A stretch of 15,241 bases of DNA from Oxalobacteraceae bacterium UBA7693 (GTDB lineage: Bacteria > Pseudomonadota > Gammaproteobacteria > Burkholderiales > Burkholderiaceae_D). Below the pieces are notes generated by a model. That model did not search any database, was not told where the DNA came from, and was given only the letters and a program-made list of their open reading frames with translations. The stretch lies in contig DLGN01000012.1 in assembly GCA_002482715.1 (NCBI GenBank), positions 1 to 15,241 on the forward strand, read 5' to 3'. Below, one piece after another: positions 14,249-15,241 of the stretch (its first letter is position 1; each line of letters opens with the position of its first letter). A program made the position numbers and the translations under genes.

Positions 14249-15241
14249 TTAACTCAGCTCTTCCAAACGCAGCTTAGTCACCTTACCCGTCACAGAAGCC
14301 AAAGCCTCGATTCTTGCAATCGCAGCGTCGACATTTTTCTCTTGCGTTTGATGTGTCAGCATAATGATGTCAGTACGAGACTCACCTTCTGCTGGCTCTT
14401 TTTGCAGCATGGCATCGATAGAAATTGAAAACTCAGCCAATATCTTTGTGACGTCAGCCAATACGCCAGGCTTGTCTTCCACACGCATACGCAAATAATA
14501 GCTAGTGAATACCTCAGAAATTGGCAGGACTTTCAAATCGCTTAACGCATTAGGCTGGAATGCCAGATAAGGAACGCGATGTTCAGGATCGGCTGTCGCC
14601 AAACGTGTAATATCAACGACGTCTGCAATTACCGAGGAAGCAGTTGGTTCCGAACCTGCACCTTTACCATAATACAAAGTAGCACCTACCGCATCGCCTT
14701 GCACCAAGACTGCATTCATCGCACCTTCGACGTTGGCGATCAGGCGTTTTTCTGGAATCAGCGTCGGATGCACACGCAACTCGATACCCGCTTCGCTACG
14801 TTTCGTAATGCCTAGCAGCTTAATACGATAACCAAGTTGTTCTGCATATTCGATATCGGTCGCTTCTAATTTCGTGATGCCTTCGACATATGCTTTGTCG
14901 AATTGTGTTGGAATACCAAATGCAATGGAAGCCATAATGGTTAACTTATGTGCAGCATCGATACCTTCAATATCAAAAGTTGGATCCGCTTCCGCGTAGC
15001 CTAAAGCCTGTGCTTGCTTCAAGACGGTGGCGAAGTCCAAACCTTTATCACGCATTTCCGACAAGATGAAATTGGTCGTGCCATTGATGATGCCGGCAAT
15101 CCACTGGATGCTGTTGGCCGTCAGGCCCTCACGCAGCGCCTTGATGATGGGGATGCCCCCGGCCACGGCGGCCTCGAAGGCCACCATGACACCCCTGGCC
15201 GATGCGGCGTCGAAGATCTCGGTGCCATGCACGGCCAGCAA
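14249..15241 (-). CDS. hom: Homoserine dehydrogenase, C-terminal part (5' end outside window)
   Basis: This enzyme reduces aspartate semialdehyde to homoserine with NAD(P)H, a branch step to threonine and methionine. The visible 330 residues lack the N-terminal nucleotide-binding part (about 100 residues), which lies beyond the right edge. The first codon in view is an internal TTG (Leu), not a start. The catalytic signature YAEADPTFDIEGIDAAHK is at fragment residues 82-99, with the conserved Asp and Lys residues. GIINGTTNFIL precedes it. A C-terminal ACT domain (about 248-325, YYLRMRVEDKPGVLADV) is the usual site of threonine feedback control. The last 120 bases at the window edge are about 69% GC by hand count, against about 40% at 14881-14940, an abrupt change inside one gene. 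The protein alignment itself looks continuous across it. Confidence 0.95.
   Translation of the reverse strand: MLAVHGTEIFDAASARGVMVAFEAAVAGGIPIIKALREGLTANSIQWIAGIINGTTNFILSEMRDKGLDFATVLKQAQALGYAEADPTFDIEGIDAAHKLTIMASIAFGIPTQFDKAYVEGITKLEATDIEYAEQLGYRIKLLGITKRSEAGIELRVHPTLIPEKRLIANVEGAMNAVLVQGDAVGATLYYGKGAGSEPTASSVIADVVDITRLATADPEHRVPYLAFQPNALSDLKVLPISEVFTSYYLRMRVEDKPGVLADVTKILAEFSISIDAMLQKEPAEGESRTDIIMLTHQTQEKNVDAAIARIEALASVTGKVTKLRLEELS

Overview
This window reads as chromosomal DNA of a betaproteobacterium. The order mltG-tmk-holB-pilZ, the divergent ygfZ followed by a DUF4936 gene, the RlmJ-type methyltransferase and the Burkholderiales style of the LivHMGF proteins all point to Burkholderiales. 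Base composition is moderate, around the mid-40s percent GC by eye, which would suit a lower-GC member such as an Oxalobacteraceae or Undibacterium-like lineage. That genus-level guess is weak. No phage, insertion sequence, CRISPR array, tRNA or rRNA was seen.

Positions 1-7482 (minus strand, reading right to left) hold a branched-chain amino acid-type (HAAT family) ABC importer: a periplasmic binding protein, then a 450-base spacer rich in palindromic repeats, then livH, livM, livG and livF packed with 4-8 base overlaps. A fused enoyl-CoA hydratase/3-hydroxyacyl-CoA dehydrogenase (FadB/FadJ type) follows livF after 66 bases. The layout suggests uptake of an acid or amino acid whose carbon enters a beta-oxidation-like route. 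The substrate cannot be read from sequence.

Positions 7561-9402 hold rlmJ (23S rRNA m6A2030 methyltransferase), with an unusual basic low-complexity tail, and a GNAT acetyltransferase. Positions 9403-12718 hold a complete conserved housekeeping operon (mltG, tmk, holB, pilZ), with a good sigma70-type promoter in front of mltG and a clear intrinsic terminator behind pilZ.

Positions 12776-14108 (plus strand) hold ygfZ and a DUF4936 gene as a tight pair. They converge on the 3' part of hom (homoserine dehydrogenase, minus strand), which runs off the right edge. A 17-bp stem forms a two-way terminator between them.

The most notable observation is that LivF has Arg in place of the Walker A Lys, while LivG has an Ala in place of the key Gly of its signature motif. 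In an ABC heterodimer these two changes fall in the same composite ATP site, so this importer may have one normal and one degenerate site. Other points of interest are the repeat cluster inside the transporter locus, a TTG start for livH, a candidate promoter embedded in a terminator in front of the GNAT gene, and an abrupt GC rise inside hom at the right edge. I found no clear sign of a wholly new multi-gene system.
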